Positions 56,660-64,000 of a DNA stretch of 64,000 nucleotides are shown here, piece after piece. The notes beneath the pieces are model-generated. The model did no database searches. It worked only from the letters and a program-made list of their open reading frames with translations, and had not been told where the DNA came from. Position numbers and translations under genes: made by a program. The stretch's first letter is position 1, and each line of letters opens with the position of its first letter. Source of the stretch: Sphingomonas sp. (GTDB taxonomy: Bacteria > Pseudomonadota > Alphaproteobacteria > Sphingomonadales > Sphingomonadaceae); contig NZ_JAPKNM010000027.1 of the NCBI RefSeq assembly GCF_026460985.1, forward strand, positions 1-64,000. Direction: 5' to 3'.

Positions 56660-57208
56660 TCAGGCGGCGGCCGCTTCCTTGGCCTTCTTAGCCGCTTCGA
56701 TCGCTTCGAGCACGATCCGCTTGGCTTCCTCGGCATCGCCCCATTCGCCGATGCGCACCCACTTCTGGGATTCGAGGTCCTTATAGTGCTTGAAGAAGTG
56801 CTCGATCTGCTGGAGCACGATCGAGGGCAGGTCCTGCCGCTCGCCCACGTCGGTGTAATAAGGGAAGGTGCTGTCGACGGGCACGCAGACGAGCTTCTCG
56901 TCGCCGCCGGCCTCGTCCTCGAGCTTGAGCACCGCGATCGGGCGCGCGCGCACGACGCAGCCCGGCACGAAGGGCGAGCGCGCGATCACCAGCGCGTCGA
57001 GCGGATCGCCGTCGGGCGAGAGCGTGTGCGGCACGAAGCCGTAATTCGCCGGATAGCGCATCGGCGTGTGCAGGATGCGATCGACGAACAGCGCGCCGCT
57101 GGCCTTGTCGAACTCGTACTTCACCGGCTCGCCGCCGGTCGGCACCTCGATGATGACGTTGAGGTTGTTCGGCGGATCGTCGCCCACCGGAATCAGATCG
57201 ATACGCAT
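56660..57208 (-). CDS. ppa: inorganic pyrophosphatase
   Basis: 182-residue family I pyrophosphatase. The substrate-site blocks EVPTGGEPVKYEFDK, RYPANYGFVPHTLSPDGDPLD and VDSTFPYYTDVGE carry the metal-binding acids. Length is normal. It pulls biosynthetic reactions forward by removing PPi. Confidence 0.97.
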   Translation of the reverse strand: MRIDLIPVGDDPPNNLNVIIEVPTGGEPVKYEFDKASGALFVDRILHTPMRYPANYGFVPHTLSPDGDPLDALVIARSPFVPGCVVRARPIAVLKLEDEAGGDEKLVCVPVDSTFPYYTDVGERQDLPSIVLQQIEHFFKHYKDLESQKWVRIGEWGDAEEAKRIVLEAIEAAKKAKEAAAA

Positions 57209-57243
57209 TTCAGACCTTGCTTGGGTTGGCGCCCCGCCCCGTC

Positions 57244-59133
57244 TCAGCGGGGCTCGAGCAGCTTGTCGAGGCCAGCCTCTCCCGTGGCCGTCTTAACGAG
57301 GTGCGGATAGCGAAGCCCGTCATGATAGTCGATGGCCACTTCGCGGTAGCGGTCGCCATTTTTGAGGAGCAGCCGGATCGGGTCCTTGGTGCCCTTGGCG
57401 TCCTTCACCGCCTGCTTGAGCCGGTCGCCGGTATAGCCGCGGCCGTTCACCGCGACGATCTCGTCGCCCAGGTCGATCCCGGCCTCGAACGCCGGGCTGT
57501 CCCAGGCGACCGTGCTGATCCCCTTGGCGCCCAGCGTCAGCCCCAGCGAGTAAGCGAAGTCGACGCTGGTCTTGGGCGTCGCCTTGTTGGGCTCCTCCGT
57601 ATAGACGAGCTTGTAGCCGTTGCGCTCGAAGCCGGCGAGCGGGGCGCGCTCCGAGACGCGGTTCACGCGCTGGTCGAGCAGGCTGCGCCAGTCATAGGGC
57701 TGGATCGCGTTCAGCGTGCGCACCACGTCGTCGAAATTGTAGGTGACCTGCCCGAAATCGCCGTCGCGGCCCTGGAAGAAGGCGCGCGCGAAATCGTCGA
57801 TCGACCTGGTGCCCTTCGATTGCTCGCGGAGGATCGAATCGACCTCCATCCAGATCAGCAGCCCCTCGTTGTAATAATCCTCCGAGCGCTGCCAGCTCAC
57901 CCAGCCCTTGGGCGCGCGGGGCGTGATCACCGGATCGTTGGTGGTGTCGCCCATCGGCCGCCAGGTGCGCGCGGGCCGATTGTCGAGGCTCGCCATGATC
58001 GCGGCATAGGAATCGAGCGTGTTCTCCTTGCTCACCAGCCCCGAGCGCGCCTGGAAGACATAGCCCCAGAACTGGGTCTGGCCCTCATAGACCCAGAGCA
58101 GCGAGCCGCGGGTCGGCGTGCGGTAATCGGGTGCCCAGAGATCGGCGCCGCGGCGGTACTTGCCGTCCCAGCTGTGCGTGAACTCGTGCGGCAGCAGGTT
58201 GCGGCCGGTGGGATTATCGTCCCACTTGATGAAATAGCCGGGCTTCACGCCGTTCTCGGAGCTGCGATGATGCTCGAGGCCGATCCCGCCCAGCTCGTCG
58301 CTGATCGAGAGCAGGAAGTGATAATGGTCGTATTGCTGCGACCCCATCGTCCTGACCGCCTGGTCGACGAGCCTTTTGTGCGCCTCGACCTGCTCGGGCT
58401 TGGCCTCGAGCTCCTCGGGGCTGTCGGCGAAGACGTCGAGCGTCACGCGCGGGCTGAGCTCGAACGGGCGGTAATAGCGTCCGGCGAGCACCGGCGAGTC
58501 GACCAGCACTTCGTAATTGGTCTTGTCATAGGTGTAGGTCGAGCCGACCGCCTTCGACGGCAGCCCCGATGCGGCCGACCAGCCCTCGGGATATTTCACG
58601 CGCGCCTGCACGGGGATGCGGCGGACGAAATAGCCCGCGGGATAGAGGCTCATCGAGTTGAACTGCAGGCTCATCATCGCGGGCGTCATGACGATGCGGC
58701 CCTGGTCGGCCGCCGTGGCCGAGGCGAACTGGAATTCGAGGTCGAGCTTCTTCGCACCGGCGGGCACGTCGACATGGAAGGCGAAGACGTCCACCGGATC
58801 GCGCTTCCACTCGACGCGCTTGCCGTTTGCGCGGATCTGCAGCCCGGTCAGCTTCTCGATCTCGCCGCGCGGCCCGTGCTTGCCGGGCAACCATTTGGGA
58901 TAGAGCAGCACCATGTGCCCGCTCTTGGCGACCGGGATGGTTTGCTTGACGCGGAAGATGCCGCGCTGGGTGTCGGTCGCGTCGATATCGAGCTGGAGCG
59001 TGCCCGGATAGGCAATGTCGCGCGCCTCGGGGATCGTGTCGACGAACGGCACCGGCTGGGGGGCGGAGTTCTGGGCGGTGGCGGGGGAGGCGGTGGTAAG
59101 GAGGAGAGCGGCGAAGGACAGCGCACGGTGCAT
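57244..59133 (-). CDS. secreted M61 family peptidase with PDZ domain
   Basis: 629 residues with a signal peptide to about residue 20. The N-terminal beta domain is followed by the gluzincin catalytic domain with HEFTH at 316-320 (zinc) and a downstream glutamate in WVYEGQTQFWGY. A C-terminal PDZ domain covers about 535-610 (DLGDEIVAVNGRGYTGDRL). M61 (glycyl aminopeptidase) releases N-terminal Gly or Ala in the periplasm. The ATG at 59133 leads straight into the signal peptide. It lies 35 bases beyond the ppa start. Confidence 0.93.
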   Translation of the reverse strand: MHRALSFAALLLTTASPATAQNSAPQPVPFVDTIPEARDIAYPGTLQLDIDATDTQRGIFRVKQTIPVAKSGHMVLLYPKWLPGKHGPRGEIEKLTGLQIRANGKRVEWKRDPVDVFAFHVDVPAGAKKLDLEFQFASATAADQGRIVMTPAMMSLQFNSMSLYPAGYFVRRIPVQARVKYPEGWSAASGLPSKAVGSTYTYDKTNYEVLVDSPVLAGRYYRPFELSPRVTLDVFADSPEELEAKPEQVEAHKRLVDQAVRTMGSQQYDHYHFLLSISDELGGIGLEHHRSSENGVKPGYFIKWDDNPTGRNLLPHEFTHSWDGKYRRGADLWAPDYRTPTRGSLLWVYEGQTQFWGYVFQARSGLVSKENTLDSYAAIMASLDNRPARTWRPMGDTTNDPVITPRAPKGWVSWQRSEDYYNEGLLIWMEVDSILREQSKGTRSIDDFARAFFQGRDGDFGQVTYNFDDVVRTLNAIQPYDWRSLLDQRVNRVSERAPLAGFERNGYKLVYTEEPNKATPKTSVDFAYSLGLTLGAKGISTVAWDSPAFEAGIDLGDEIVAVNGRGYTGDRLKQAVKDAKGTKDPIRLLLKNGDRYREVAIDYHDGLRYPHLVKTATGEAGLDKLLEPR

Positions 59134-59258
59134 GAAGGGCAACCTCGCAGGAGGAAGGATGGCGGCTCTTAGGCCGTTGGATTGCGGGCGGTAAAGGGGG
59201 AGGCAGGACGCCCTATCCTTCACCGGTCCCTAACCATTGCGGCCTAGATGTTTCGGCC

Positions 59259-60545
59259 ATGTATCACGACCCCGCACTCGCCGCGCGTGCCAAGGCCGAT
59301 CCGCGCCCGCGCTCGGCGGTGAGCGGCGCCGTCGGCCTGGCCGGGCTGGCGGGGATGACCGCCTGGGTGGTCGTCGCGCATGTCTTCGGGCTCGACGGGC
59401 CCTATTCGGCGCTGGTCAACGTGGCCGCCTGCGCGCTGCCGATGGTGGCCTGGTCGCTGCTGATGGACAAGGTCCACCGCAACCCCTCCACCGGCATCGA
59501 CTGGGGCAATGTCCGCCCCTGGCGTGCGACGCTCGACGTCTCGGTGACCAAGCTCACCGGGCTGTGGCTGACCTGGGGCGCGATCGCGGCGATCTATGCG
59601 CTCGGCCGCGTTTGGTGGGATACGCGCTACGCCAATTATCCCTTCGCCATGTCATGCTTCATCGCAGTGGCGCCGATGCTGTTCGTGCTGTCGGTCCCCT
59701 ATGTGCTGTGGCTCGACCGCCGGCTGACCGACCCGCGCGACGGCGCCTGGTCGCTCGGTGCCTGGGCGATGGGCGCCGAGGGCTGGAACGCCGACGACAT
59801 CTTCAACCATCTGCGCAGCTGGGGGGTGAAGGCGTTCTTCCTCGCCTTCATGGTCGCGATCGTGCCGCCGGGCTTCGCCGAGTTCGTCGCGATCGATCCG
59901 ATGACGGTGTGGCGCGATCCGGTCAGCCTGGCGATGTACTGCGTCACCTTCATGTTCGTCATCGACGTGGCCTTCGCGACCGCGGGCTACATCCTCACCT
60001 TCCGCCCGCTCGATTCGCACATCCGCAGCGCCAATCCCTATGCGGCGGGCTGGACGGCGGCGCTGATCTGCTACCCGCCGTTCCTGCTGATGGGCGAGGG
60101 CGGACCGCTCGACTATCACCAAGGCGCCGCCGACTGGTCGCACTGGCTGGGCGGATATCCGTGGCTGCTGGCGGCGCTGGGCGCGGTGCTGGTCGCGCTT
60201 ACCGCCATCTATGCCTGGGCGACGATCGCCTTCGGGCTGCGCTTCTCGAACCTCACCCATCGCGGCGTGCTGACCCACGGGCCCTATGCCTGGACGCGGC
60301 ACCCGGCCTATCTTTCGAAGAACCTGTTCTGGTGGCTTTCCACCATGCCGTTCCTCGCCACCACCGGCTGGACCGACGCGATCCGCAACGCCGCGGTGAT
60401 GGTCTGCGTCAGCGGCGTCTATTACTGGCGGGCGAAGACCGAGGAACGGCATCTGGGCGCCGATCCGGCCTATCAGGAATACTCGGCCTGGATGGCGCGG
60501 AATGCGCCGGTGCCGCGGCTGTTCGGGCGGGTTTTGGGTCGATAA
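59259..60545 (+). CDS. integral membrane protein with ICMT-like methyltransferase C-terminus
   Basis: 428 residues with about eleven membrane helices. The C-terminal ~110 residues (VLTHGPYAWTRHPAYLSKN, EERHLGADPAYQEY) match the isoprenylcysteine carboxyl methyltransferase / phospholipid methyltransferase group that binds S-adenosylmethionine at the membrane. The N-terminal two thirds is a large membrane domain I do not recognise. The methyl acceptor may be a lipid or small thiol rather than a protein. Confidence 0.8.
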   Translation: MYHDPALAARAKADPRPRSAVSGAVGLAGLAGMTAWVVVAHVFGLDGPYSALVNVAACALPMVAWSLLMDKVHRNPSTGIDWGNVRPWRATLDVSVTKLTGLWLTWGAIAAIYALGRVWWDTRYANYPFAMSCFIAVAPMLFVLSVPYVLWLDRRLTDPRDGAWSLGAWAMGAEGWNADDIFNHLRSWGVKAFFLAFMVAIVPPGFAEFVAIDPMTVWRDPVSLAMYCVTFMFVIDVAFATAGYILTFRPLDSHIRSANPYAAGWTAALICYPPFLLMGEGGPLDYHQGAADWSHWLGGYPWLLAALGAVLVALTAIYAWATIAFGLRFSNLTHRGVLTHGPYAWTRHPAYLSKNLFWWLSTMPFLATTGWTDAIRNAAVMVCVSGVYYWRAKTEERHLGADPAYQEYSAWMARNAPVPRLFGRVLGR

Positions 60546-60573
60546 AGCCCCTCCCCTTTAGGGGAGGGGCTTT
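60544..60573. terminator. palindromic repeat acting as a likely two-way terminator
   Basis: A 13-base stem AAAGCCCCTCCCC / GGGGAGGGGCTTT with loop TTTA lies between the convergent ICMT-like gene and gshA. It is the same unit as the C/G-rich repeat arms. Short T-runs flank it on both strands, so a terminator function is likely though not strong. Confidence 0.6.
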
Positions 60574-60577
60574 GAGA

Positions 60578-61951
60578 TCAGAACTTCGCCTCTTCGTACA
60601 CCCGCGCGATATCACCGCCCCAGTCGCCGGCGAACCGGTCGAGCAGCACCTGCGCCGGTACCTTCCCGGTGCGGACGATCTCGCGCAGCGGATCGAGGAA
60701 GCCGCTCTCATTGTCGCCCGAGGCGTTGAGCCGGGCGCGGGCGTTCAGCCCCGAGGCGGCGATGTCGAGCACCTCGCCCGCGATGTCGCGCAGCGTGCCG
60801 CCGCCTGGGATCGGCGCGTCGAGCGCAAGCTTGGGCACCGCGTTCCGCAGTGCCTCGCGCTCCTCCATCGACCAGTCCTTCACCAGCTCCCACGCCGCGT
60901 CGAGCGCCGCCTCGTCGTAGAGCAGCCCGACCCAGAATGCCGGCAGCGCGCAGATCCGGCCCCAGCGCCCGCCATCGGCGCCGCGCATCTCGAGGAACTG
61001 CTTGAGGCGCACCTCGGGGAATGCGGTGGAGAGGTGATCGGCCCAGTCGTCCATCGTCGGCTTGTGGCCGGGATAGGCGGGCAGTTCGCCCTTCAGGAAG
61101 TCGCGGAAGCTCTGCCCCGCGGCGTCGATATACTCGCCGTCGCGGTAGACGAAGTACATCGGCACATCGAGCGCATAGTCGGTGTAGCGCTCGTACCCGA
61201 AGCCGTCCTCGAACACGAAGGGCAGCATGCCGGTGCGCGCCGGATCGGTGTCCGACCAGATATGGCTGCGGAAGCTGAGGAAGCCGTTGGGCTTGCCTTC
61301 GGTAAAGGGCGAATTGGCGAAGAGCGCGGTGGCGAGCGGCTGGAGCGCGAGCCCGACGCGGAACTTCTTGGCCATGTCGGCTTCGGAGGCATAGTCCAGG
61401 TTCACCTGGATCGTGCAGGTCCTCAGCATCATGTCGAGCCCGAGATTGCCGACACGCGGCATGTGGCTGAGCATGATCTTGTAGCGGCCCTTGGGCATGA
61501 TCGGCAGATCGGCGCGCGCCTTGTCGTGCCACATGCCGAGGCCGAGAAAGCCGATCCCGAGCTTGTCGCCGGCCGCCTTGACCTGCTTGAGGTGCCGTCC
61601 GGCCTCGGCGCAGGTCTCGTGGAGATTGTCGAGCGGCGCGCCCGAAAGCTCGAACTGCCCAGCGGGCTCGAGGCTGACGGTGCCGTCGGGCCCCGACAGC
61701 GCGATCACCTTGCCACGCTCCTCGACCGGCTTCCAGCCGAAGCTGGTCAGCGCCATCAGCAGGTCGCGGATGCCGCCGGGCTCGTCATAGCTGGGGGCGT
61801 GATGATCGGCGGTCGAGAAGACGAACTTCTCATGCTCGGTGCCGATCCGCCAGCGCGCCTTGGGCTTCTCGCCGCGCGCGAAATAGTCGACCAGCTGGGC
61901 ACGGTCCTCGATGACCGCTGCGTTGCTGTTCGAAACGGTCTTGGTGCTCAT
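60578..61951 (-). CDS. gshA: glutamate-cysteine ligase
   Basis: 457-residue enzyme of the plant/alphaproteobacterial type that makes gamma-glutamylcysteine, the first step to glutathione. RIGTEHEKFVF, SLEPAGQFELSG, HMPRVGNLGLDMMLRTCTIQ and MEMRGADGGRW-like (FLEMRGADGG) blocks are conserved. Length is normal. It precedes no other glutathione gene here; rsmE lies 58 bases upstream on the same strand. Confidence 0.95.
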   Translation of the reverse strand: MSTKTVSNSNAAVIEDRAQLVDYFARGEKPKARWRIGTEHEKFVFSTADHHAPSYDEPGGIRDLLMALTSFGWKPVEERGKVIALSGPDGTVSLEPAGQFELSGAPLDNLHETCAEAGRHLKQVKAAGDKLGIGFLGLGMWHDKARADLPIMPKGRYKIMLSHMPRVGNLGLDMMLRTCTIQVNLDYASEADMAKKFRVGLALQPLATALFANSPFTEGKPNGFLSFRSHIWSDTDPARTGMLPFVFEDGFGYERYTDYALDVPMYFVYRDGEYIDAAGQSFRDFLKGELPAYPGHKPTMDDWADHLSTAFPEVRLKQFLEMRGADGGRWGRICALPAFWVGLLYDEAALDAAWELVKDWSMEEREALRNAVPKLALDAPIPGGGTLRDIAGEVLDIAASGLNARARLNASGDNESGFLDPLREIVRTGKVPAQVLLDRFAGDWGGDIARVYEEAKF

Positions 61952-62009
61952 CCGCGGGCCTTTACGCGCGCCCGATGACGCGCGCCAGTGGCAATTTCGT
62001 ACCGTTCGG

Positions 62010-62750
62010 TCACCAATCCCCGGCCGCGCCCATCCAGAGGCTGACGGCCGCCGCGGCCGCGGTCTCGGCGCGCAGGATGCGCGGGCCGAGCGCGATGCCG
62101 ACGGCCTGGGGATGCGCGCGGATCGCCTCGCGTTCCTCGGCGTCGAAGCCGCCCTCGGGGCCGATCAGGATCGCGGCCGGACCCCGGTTCGCGCGCATCG
62201 CCTCCAGCGCGGGTGCGCCGCCGGTCTCGTCGGCGAAGAACAGGGTTCGCCCGGCGGGCCAGTCGCGCAGCAGTGCGGGCAGCTTCACCGGCTCGACCAG
62301 TTCGGGAAGCGCGGTGCGGCCGCATTGCTCGGCCGCCTCGATCATGTGGCTGCGCAGCCGGTCGAGGTTGAGCTTGTCGACCACCGCGCGCCGGGTGAGC
62401 ACCGGCGCGAGCCGCGCGACGCCGAGCTCGCACGCCTTTTCGGCGACCCAGTCGATCCGGCCCTTCTTGATCGGCGCCGCGCAGAGCCACAGGTCGGGCA
62501 CCGCCTCGCGCTCGCGCAGCTTGCCCGACACGTCGAGCACGAGGTCGCGCTTGCCCACCGCCTGCGTCACGCCGAGCCATTCGCCGGTCTTGTCGTCGAA
62601 CAATTTGACTGGATCGCCAGTCTTCAACCGCATCACCTGGATCAGATAATGCGCCTGCGGGCCGTCGATCCGCAGCGGGCCGGGGGCGAGCGCGGTCTCG
62701 ACGAACAGGCGGGGGGTGGATTGGGGCGGCCAGGCGGGGGTTGCGGGCAT
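62010..62750 (-). CDS. rsmE: 16S rRNA (uracil1498-N3)-methyltransferase
   Basis: 246-residue SPOUT methyltransferase. A PUA-like N-domain (LRIDGPQAHYLIQVMRLKTGD) precedes the knotted domain with AEQCGRTALPEL, LIGPEGGFDAEE and the C-terminal LGPRILRAETAA. Length is normal. It methylates the 16S rRNA near the decoding centre. Confidence 0.95.
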   Translation of the reverse strand: MPATPAWPPQSTPRLFVETALAPGPLRIDGPQAHYLIQVMRLKTGDPVKLFDDKTGEWLGVTQAVGKRDLVLDVSGKLREREAVPDLWLCAAPIKKGRIDWVAEKACELGVARLAPVLTRRAVVDKLNLDRLRSHMIEAAEQCGRTALPELVEPVKLPALLRDWPAGRTLFFADETGGAPALEAMRANRGPAAILIGPEGGFDAEEREAIRAHPQAVGIALGPRILRAETAAAAAVSLWMGAAGDW

Positions 62751-62780
62751 GGTTTGTCCCTAACGCCCCCCACAAACTTC

Positions 62781-62887
62781 GTCACCCCGGCCGAAGTGCC
62801 GGGGTCCACCGGGAGGCGAGGGCAAGAATGGAGGCGATAGGGACTCCGTTGCCGCGCAGTGGACCCCGGCACTTCGGCCGGGGTGAC
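62781..62887. repeat. 107-base paired inverted repeat
   Basis: Perfect 29-base arms at 62781-62809 and 62859-62887 (core CCCGGCCGAAGTGCCGGGG and its complement) enclose a 49-base spacer. It fills the gap between the rsmE start and the EF-hand gene stop (62751-62905). The CCGGCCGAAGTGCCGG type is widely scattered in sphingomonad genomes. Confidence 0.88.
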
Positions 62888-62905
62888 GGTGGGAAGTTAA
62901 GGCAC

Positions 62906-63652
62906 CTACGGAATATCCTGCCGCGCGCCCTTGCCCTCGGCGCGCGAGCGGCCGAAGCCGCGCAGCTTGGGCAATTCGCCCTTCTCGAGCTTGCCGTCAT
63001 GGTTGGCGTCGAGCATCGCGAAGCGCGCCGAGGCGGCCTTGGCGAATTCGGCCGGGTCGACGCCGCGATTGAGGTTGCGGTCGGCCACGGTGACCGGCTC
63101 GGGATAATCGAGATAGCCGAAGCGCGCGGCGCCCTGCTTCATGCGCACTTCGCGCCCGGCGCCGCGCGGGCCGTCCCCGTCGCCGCCGCCGGGGCCCTCG
63201 CCGCCGCCCGGCCCACCCGGGGGACCGCCGCGGCGTCCGCCGCGACCACCCCCACCGCCCGGGCCGCCGCCGAATCCGCTGGTCCGGATCTCGGGGGCGA
63301 GCACGGTCTCGTAGCGCTCGATATCGTCGGGATCGATCTCGCCGTCCTTGCGCTGGTCGAGCGCGGCGAAGAAGCGCGCGGCGTCTGCGATCATCTCCTC
63401 CTCGCTCAGCGCGCCGTCATGGTTGGCGTCGGCGCCGTCGAACCAGGCGTCCTGGGGCGCGGGCCCCTCGCGCGTGCCGCGAAAGGGCTCGCCCATCGGG
63501 CTGATGAACAGCGGGCCGCGCGGCGGGCCGGCCAGGCCGGGCGCACCCTCAGGGCGCCATTCGCCGGGCGGCGGACCCTTGGGCGCGTCCTGCGCCGACG
63601 CGCTGCCCGCGCCGGCCAGCACGACTAGGCTTCCCAACAAAATTGCACGCAT
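62906..63652 (-). CDS. secreted EF-hand calcium-binding protein
   Basis: 248 residues with a signal peptide ending near residue 21. EF-hand loops are seen as DANHDGALSEEE, DQRKDGEIDPDD, a degenerate DRNLNRGVDPAEF and DANHDGKLEKGE; the first and last are fully competent for calcium. A long Gly/Pro/Arg stretch (about residues 128-168) separates the two pairs. Function is unknown; calmodulin-like periplasmic calcium buffering is a guess. The ribosome site is GGGAGA. Confidence 0.88.
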   Translation of the reverse strand: MRAILLGSLVVLAGAGSASAQDAPKGPPPGEWRPEGAPGLAGPPRGPLFISPMGEPFRGTREGPAPQDAWFDGADANHDGALSEEEMIADAARFFAALDQRKDGEIDPDDIERYETVLAPEIRTSGFGGGPGGGGGRGGRRGGPPGGPGGGEGPGGGDGDGPRGAGREVRMKQGAARFGYLDYPEPVTVADRNLNRGVDPAEFAKAASARFAMLDANHDGKLEKGELPKLRGFGRSRAEGKGARQDIP

Positions 63653-63771
63653 GCTCGATCTCCCGCGATTCAACCCCCGCCGGAGCCCTGCGCGCGATTT
63701 GTCGCAGGATTATGCCGGATTGTTGCAATCGCCCGCTTGATCTTTGCCCGCCCAGCGCGAAGGACGGGGCC

Positions 63772-64000
63772 ATGGCCGCCGCACCGGAAATCGTCCCCGA
63801 CACCGAGCATCGCGGGCTGGTCGGGATGCTCCCGCCGACCGTGCGCGCCTATGCGCTGCTCGCGCGCTTCGATCGGCCGATCGGCTGGTGGCTGCTGTTC
63901 TGGCCCGGCGCCTGGGCAGTCGCCCTCTCGGGCAATGCGCTCGACCGCTGGGACCTGATCCTGTGGTTCCTGCTCGGCAGCATCGCGATGCGCGGCGCGG
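63772..64000 (+). CDS. ubiA: 4-hydroxybenzoate polyprenyltransferase (5' part)
   Basis: Seventy-six codons are present before the window ends, with no stop. The start MAAAPEIVPDTEHRG and the run LLARFDRPIGWWLLFWPGAW are typical for sphingomonad UbiA, the enzyme that prenylates 4-hydroxybenzoate in ubiquinone synthesis. The Asp-rich substrate motif lies beyond the edge. The protein is cut by the window, so only its start can be judged. Confidence 0.88.
   Translation, partial: MAAAPEIVPDTEHRGLVGMLPPTVRAYALLARFDRPIGWWLLFWPGAWAVALSGNALDRWDLILWFLLGSIAMRGA

Noticed and set aside
57217..59172. A 651-codon plus-strand frame opposite the M61 peptidase gene
   Set aside because: No start signal and no domain; the minus strand encodes HEFTH, a signal peptide and a PDZ domain.

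Overview
The window looks like a chromosomal segment of a high-GC alphaproteobacterium of the order Sphingomonadales (Sphingomonas or a near relative). The evidence is indirect: a ruvC-ruvA-ruvB region running into ybgC-tolQ-tolR-tolA-tolB-pal, a GapR-type (DUF2312) nucleoid protein, a plant/alphaproteobacterial-type gshA, a Cys-less bL36, a large TonB-dependent receptor, and many secreted M16, M28, M61, M14 and S1/P1 hydrolases. I see no rRNA, tRNA, CRISPR array, prophage or recognisable transposase. About 69 protein genes are supported, nearly all with strong GC bias at third codon positions. That bias also creates long false frames on the opposite strand.

Layout. 0-12 kb: a CYP153-like P450 behind an ABC-2 exporter, queG, an EI24 membrane protein with a lipoprotein, a PfkB kinase, an HD-GYP protein, purD and xseA (whose start codons overlap head to head), DUF2093 and an M23 peptidase. 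12-24 kb: a TonB receptor and clpB converging on a two-way terminator, an ExbD-like orphan, M28 and M16 peptidases and an AT-rich orphan gene. 24-35 kb: purK-purE, gpmA, a dienelactone hydrolase, a DUF4136-M14-GNAT operon, rpmJ, a HAD protein, pyk, DUF1244, a beta-lactamase-fold serine hydrolase and gapR. 35-44 kb: yebC, a DUF559 nuclease cassette, ruvC, ruvA, two inserted genes, ruvB and the complete Tol-Pal system. 44-46 kb: an uncharacterised SPFH / ribbon-helix-helix / zinc-ribbon / small membrane protein operon. 46-53 kb: an S1/P1 nuclease, an isoaspartyl peptidase, two acyltransferases around a LytTR regulator, and ispG. 53-64 kb: an EamA-GNAT-SMR-TfoX operon, DUF1345, ppa, an M61 peptidase, an ICMT-like membrane protein, gshA, rsmE, an EF-hand protein and the start of ubiA.

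Functionally the genes mix housekeeping (purines, glycolysis, DNA repair and recombination, isoprenoid, glutathione and ubiquinone synthesis, envelope constriction) with envelope and periplasmic functions. Foreign or mobile material is confined to single genes and to short paired repeats. No gap between genes exceeds about 300 bases; the larger ones are filled by repeats or leaders and are described individually.

The most unusual feature is a set of short intergenic elements built as two inverted copies of a 24-39 base arm. Several supply stop codons or C-terminal tails to neighbouring genes. One pair (35831-36261) encloses a complete DUF559 nuclease gene. Another pair with closely similar arms (46153-46263) encloses only about 30 bases. 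This suggests a gene-bearing element and its empty, miniature counterpart.
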